Below are positions 61,395-64,000 of a DNA stretch of 64,000 bases, one piece after another. Position 1 is the stretch's first letter. Each line of letters opens with the position of its first letter. A program made the translations under genes and the position numbers. The notes below the pieces were generated by a model. That model was not told the DNA's origin and did no database searches. It saw nothing but the letters and a program-made list of their open reading frames with translations. Source of the DNA: JAGQKC01 sp965223675 (GTDB taxonomy: Bacteria; Nitrospirota; Nitrospiria; Nitrospirales; UBA8639); contig OZ245013.1 in the NCBI GenBank assembly GCA_965223675.1, forward strand, positions 2,418,001 to 2,482,000, given 5' to 3'.

Positions 61395-61817
61395 CTATGC
61401 CGCTCCTATGACTTCCGAAGTGCAATGTCCACAACGTGTGGCTTTGATCGGAATAGCCATTTGACAGAGCGGACAGTCTTTGGTGGTGGGTTCGGAAGGC
61501 TTTTCTTCTTCTTTCTTTTTCAAGGAATTCATCCATTTAATCATAAGGAAAATAGCAAAGGCCACGATCAAAAAATCGACCACGGTTTGAATGAAGCTCC
61601 CGTACTTGAGCAGCACAGGCTCACCATCAGGCCCCTGAGTCAACTGTATCGCCAAATTGCTAAAATCAACTCCTCCCAGGAGTACACCAATGGGTGGCAT
61701 CAGCACATCACCAACAAAAGAGGCGACAATCTTGCCGAACGCACCCCCGATAATGATACCAACGGCCATGTCGACTACGTTCCCGCGCATCGCAAACTCT
61801 TTGAACTCCTGAAGCAT
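61395..61817 (-). CDS. mscL: Large-conductance mechanosensitive channel MscL with zinc ribbon
   Basis: MscL releases solutes upon osmotic downshock. MLQEFKEFAMRGNVVDMAVGIIIGGAFGKIVASFVGDVLMPPIG is the first helix region; VDFLIVAFAIFLMIKWMNSLKKKEEEKP is the second helix and bundle. The C-terminus adds CPLCQMAIPIKATRCGHCTSE, a four-Cys zinc-ribbon of about 25 residues beyond the E. coli length. Such tails occur in other MscLs; their role is unclear. Single gene. Confidence 0.95.
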   Translation of the reverse strand: MLQEFKEFAMRGNVVDMAVGIIIGGAFGKIVASFVGDVLMPPIGVLLGGVDFSNLAIQLTQGPDGEPVLLKYGSFIQTVVDFLIVAFAIFLMIKWMNSLKKKEEEKPSEPTTKDCPLCQMAIPIKATRCGHCTSEVIGAA

Positions 61818-62032
61818 AGCGCCCCCCTATGTGAAATGGTTGGAGATAGATGTGCAATTCACATTAAACTGTCGGTCATCGTCACGACTCATTACCGAAA
61901 ATATTGAATTCCATTCTTTATGTCATGCGAATCACTATCCCCTTTTTTTTACTCCTAGTCAACCCTGAATAATGTTTTGGATCATCGTACAACTTGTACA
62001 TGACATCATCAACACAACACTAAAGATGACAA

Positions 62033-62189
62033 ACAGCGAAGCTGTCTACCCCATGTTTCTTCCTAACGACAAGCAAGGTGAATATCCGCCAGCTTACGCT
62101 GACGGTTTCATCACGGGTCAAGCTTCGCTTGGTCATTGCCTTCTTACGAAGACAATGACAGCGCTACATCCACCAGCTCACGCTGGCGG
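62033..62189. repeat. Cluster of five short hairpins (REP-like)
   Basis: ACAGC-GAA-GCTGT, CCGCCAGC-TTAC-GCTGACGG (62086-62105), TCAAGC-TTC-GCTTGG, CTTC-TTAC-GAAG and CCACCAGC-TCAC-GCTGGCGG (62170-62189) lie in 160 bases. Small loops of TTAC/TCAC or three bases recur. An 85-codon frame through them (61972-62229) reads repeats like PPAYADG/PPAHAGG and is not called as a gene. The rest of the 61.8-62.4 kb gap shows nothing more. Confidence 0.6.
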
Positions 62190-62389
62190 TCTTAATACGC
62201 AGATAAAAAAAGAGGAACGATTATTTTGAGTTGCTACAGCTCTACGGAAATGTACCCCCTCTATTGTCCATCCCCGCAAAAACTGTAACAGACTCTTGAT
62301 AATCGTCCCTCAATGTGAATGACTTGCCCTAGCCTGTGCCTGAAGCTTCTATTCGCACGATGACAGACATAAAAATCTTCTTGAGTGCA

Positions 62390-62824
62390 TTACGACAACA
62401 CTGACGAGACCGCCATGCTCAGCTTCCGATAGTCAAGTGGCTTGCATAGCACCGTATCCACCCCCAACCGTTTGGCTTGCTCCGAATCATCATTATCGTC
62501 ATCTCTCGTCATGAGAATTACTGGAATCTGAGTACCATTACATTCATCCCATACATTTTGGTGTAATGGTCTTTCAGTCATCATTAACATCTTGTAGTCC
62601 GCGATAATAAGACGAGATCGGTACGCATGTAGGTGGTCGATGGCCTCTTGTTCATGCATAACCTCCGTACAGGTGTATCCTTGGATTCGCAACATCCGAC
62701 GAAGAAAGTGTCGCACCATCGGATCATCGTCGATAATGAGAATGTCATTCATAAGGTCAGCCTCGTAATTCACTGGTTCATATCTTGTTACATTCCGAAT
62801 ATCATTTTGTTCCATGGTTAACAT
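62390..62824 (-). CDS. Single-domain response regulator
   Basis: A receiver domain of about 120 residues: ILIIDDDPMVRHFLRRML, phospho-acceptor LIIADYKMLMM, LMTRDD and CKPLDYRKL. No output domain. Two starts are possible: ATG 62824 with GGAGG at seven bases, giving a 24-residue lead, or ATG 62752 (MNDILIIDD) with GAGG at eight. The phospho-Asp region lacks the usual Pro (DxxMP), so signalling may differ. A perfect 18-base inverted repeat lies upstream. Confidence 0.85.
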   Translation of the reverse strand: MLTMEQNDIRNVTRYEPVNYEADLMNDILIIDDDPMVRHFLRRMLRIQGYTCTEVMHEQEAIDHLHAYRSRLIIADYKMLMMTERPLHQNVWDECNGTQIPVILMTRDDDNDDSEQAKRLGVDTVLCKPLDYRKLSMAVSSVLS

Positions 62825-62950
62825 TCTCATTCCTCCGGTTCACCGAACCATCGCCGCTCAAACTCTGATATACCAAATACAATGCCAAATTCATTCTCTA
62901 TAAATATCAACAGTTTATAAATGTTTTTCCGTCTAAGAGTTCCTTGTGTG

Positions 62951-62992
62951 ACACACTTTTTGAGACATTTCAGTGTCTCAAAAAGTGTGTCG
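62951..62992. promoter_or_regulatory. Perfect 18-base inverted repeat
   Basis: GACACACTTTTTGAGACA (62951-62968), loop TTTCAG, then TGTCTCAAAAAGTGTGTC (62975-62992) pair without mismatch. The T-run is inside the stem, so it is not a simple terminator. It lies about 125 bases upstream of the receiver gene. It may be an operator (TGTCTCA/TGAGACA halves) or a small mobile repeat. Confidence 0.6.
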
Positions 62993-63163
62993 GTACTCTC
63001 GAATGAAATTAGACTAGGTGACGTGGGAAGAGAAAGGCGTGTCGTGAATCAATCCTATGGTCGATTTCACACGACGACTAGTTGATATGGCTCAAACGAC
63101 CATCACAAGTGTTTTAAAAACGAGCAGATCAATAATCAAACAGCAAGATTAAATTGATAGTAG

Positions 63164-64000
63164 TCAAGAGACAAATTCATAACCAATCGTAAGAAGGTAC
63201 AGAAAGTCAGACTTCTTAAATCCAGGAGAAGGCGTCTTGTCATACCGCCAATTCATTTGGAGGCTTGAGATGAAGCTCTCCCAAATATTCAGTCGAATAC
63301 CTTGCTGGCTCGTAATGTAATAATCACTTGAACTTTCTAGCGACGGAAAGCCTTGATGTTGATGGAAAAGCGTGACTGTGCTCAGAACTGGCCATAGAAA
63401 GTTAATAGCCCATCGACCGGTTATAAAATTTTTATCTTCGGCAACTTTGAAGTCCTCATTGAAAAATCCAATCCCAATCTCACCGTTGAGTTGCATCTCC
63501 CGAAAATACGGACTGGCGAAATCCCCGACTTCGATCAACTGATAACCTGGACCTGCGTTAATGGAAGTTCGAAGCTGAAGATCCTGAAACGTGTCTTGCT
63601 CAAAGATTGCGCTCGAATACGCGTAGAACCGTTTCGTGATAAAGAAGTCAAGCTTGATCGTCCCAAACGCGTTTCGAGCAATGACACGAGAGTTATCCTC
63701 ACCATAAATCCATCGTCCAAAAATTGTCAGACGTAAGCGATCACTTCGAGCAGTAAGCTCTCCAAGAAGGCTGGCATTTTTTAGTTTCGTGTTTCCAGAA
63801 TTTATCGAACCTCCAAAGCTTATATTGCCTGTATATACCACAGCCTTCTTTTCCGGAGGATTGACGGCAAGAACTGAGTCCGTACTTAGAGGGAGAGGAC
63901 GTTCTAGCAATGTGGTCTGCATCTGAAGGGTCCCTGGTTCAACCATGCTTGGCTTTCCCTTCAGAATAATCCCATCATCCAAGACTAAAGTCATGGGTTC
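63164..64000 (-). CDS. DUF481-like outer-membrane protein (5' end outside window)
   Basis: The C-terminal 230 residues are a DUF481-type beta barrel: GNISFGGSINSGNTKLKNASLLGELTARSDRLRLTIFGRW, GTIKLDFFITKRFYAYSS, INAGPGYQLIEVG, and a terminal strand ending YEFVS, with Phe/Tyr-rich alternation. The N-terminal part (DGIILKGKPSMVEPGTLQMQTTLL) is the small SHD1-like domain often preceding it. ATG 63994 is available but the frame is open to the window edge and no signal peptide is seen, so the gene is probably incomplete. Confidence 0.82.
   Translation of the reverse strand, partial: EPMTLVLDDGIILKGKPSMVEPGTLQMQTTLLERPLPLSTDSVLAVNPPEKKAVVYTGNISFGGSINSGNTKLKNASLLGELTARSDRLRLTIFGRWIYGEDNSRVIARNAFGTIKLDFFITKRFYAYSSAIFEQDTFQDLQLRTSINAGPGYQLIEVGDFASPYFREMQLNGEIGIGFFNEDFKVAEDKNFITGRWAINFLWPVLSTVTLFHQHQGFPSLESSSDYYITSQQGIRLNIWESFISSLQMNWRYDKTPSPGFKKSDFLYLLTIGYEFVS

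Noticed and set aside
61332..61907. 191-codon plus-strand ORF across mscL
   Set aside because: It is a shadow of the well-recognised mscL on the minus strand.
61972..62229. 85-codon ORF with PPAYADG/PPAHAGG
   Set aside because: Its residues come from the palindromic repeats; such frames are typical by-products of REP-like clusters.

Overview
This window most likely comes from a Nitrospirota (Nitrospira-like) bacterium. The main reason is a complete bacterial 20S proteasome/pupylation locus in a genome that also encodes outer-membrane proteins: a TolC-type channel, a DUF481 barrel, an AsmA-like bridge protein, many lipoproteins and a BepA-like M48 protease. Actinobacteria carry the same proteasome locus but lack such an envelope; among diderms it is best known from Nitrospirota and a few other phyla. 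G+C looks moderate, and most genes are tightly packed. I ran no database search; assignments rest on motif recognition.

Layout. 1-1.9 kb: thiS-thiG-thiE (thiamine thiazole synthesis and coupling). 2.1-9.3 kb: proteasome locus, ATPase (ARC/Mpa) - Dop - PrcB - PrcA - PafA, followed by an overlapping M23 peptidase. No Pup/UBact gene is visible in or next to it. 9.4-12.1 kb: a LOG-type phosphoribohydrolase, then kynA-kynU (tryptophan to anthranilate). 12.1-15.4 kb: an accessory island inserted after kynU. It holds a Phd/VapC pair, an opposite-strand PIN/RHH pair and a reverse transcriptase of the defence-associated (UG/DRT-like) kind, with two extra diverged copies of the kynU 3' end between the cargo genes. 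15.5-25 kb: a small hypothetical gene, a methyltransferase, a jelly-roll protein, a TolC/MacA/MacB-type export operon, a CPBP-like membrane protein, a DUF6941-like protein and an SDR. 25.2-25.7 kb: a promoter-to-terminator unit holding a 41-codon ORF and a possible structured RNA. 25.8-31 kb: guanine-deaminase-like enzyme, ROK kinase, CrcB/FluC and a UvrA-family protein. 31-33.1 kb: a possibly frameshifted nucleotidyltransferase pair, YjbQ, and VapBC.

33.6-37.7 kb: a HerA-like ATPase and small envelope or stress proteins (DUF2780, DUF2959, GlsB-like). 37.9-51.7 kb: the most striking locus. A 1194-residue AsmA-like protein and a DUF1318 lipoprotein (the YdbH/YdbL pairing of enterobacteria) are followed by a 2600-residue exported protein with a TolB-like propeller, TPRs, a degenerate CHAT domain, more TPRs and an intact C-terminal CHAT (caspase-like) protease. 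An SH3-domain protein and an M48 metalloprotease come next. 52.3-54.2 kb: a G+C-richer, probably acquired astacin-type metalloprotease with FG-GAP-like repeats.

55-64 kb, minus strand: a glycine-zipper lipoprotein, a candidate 35-residue membrane protein, a receiver protein, a sensory operon (periplasmic binding lipoprotein - histidine kinase - dual-receiver protein), MscL with a zinc ribbon, another receiver protein, and a partial DUF481 protein at the window edge.

I see no tRNA, rRNA, CRISPR array or transposase.
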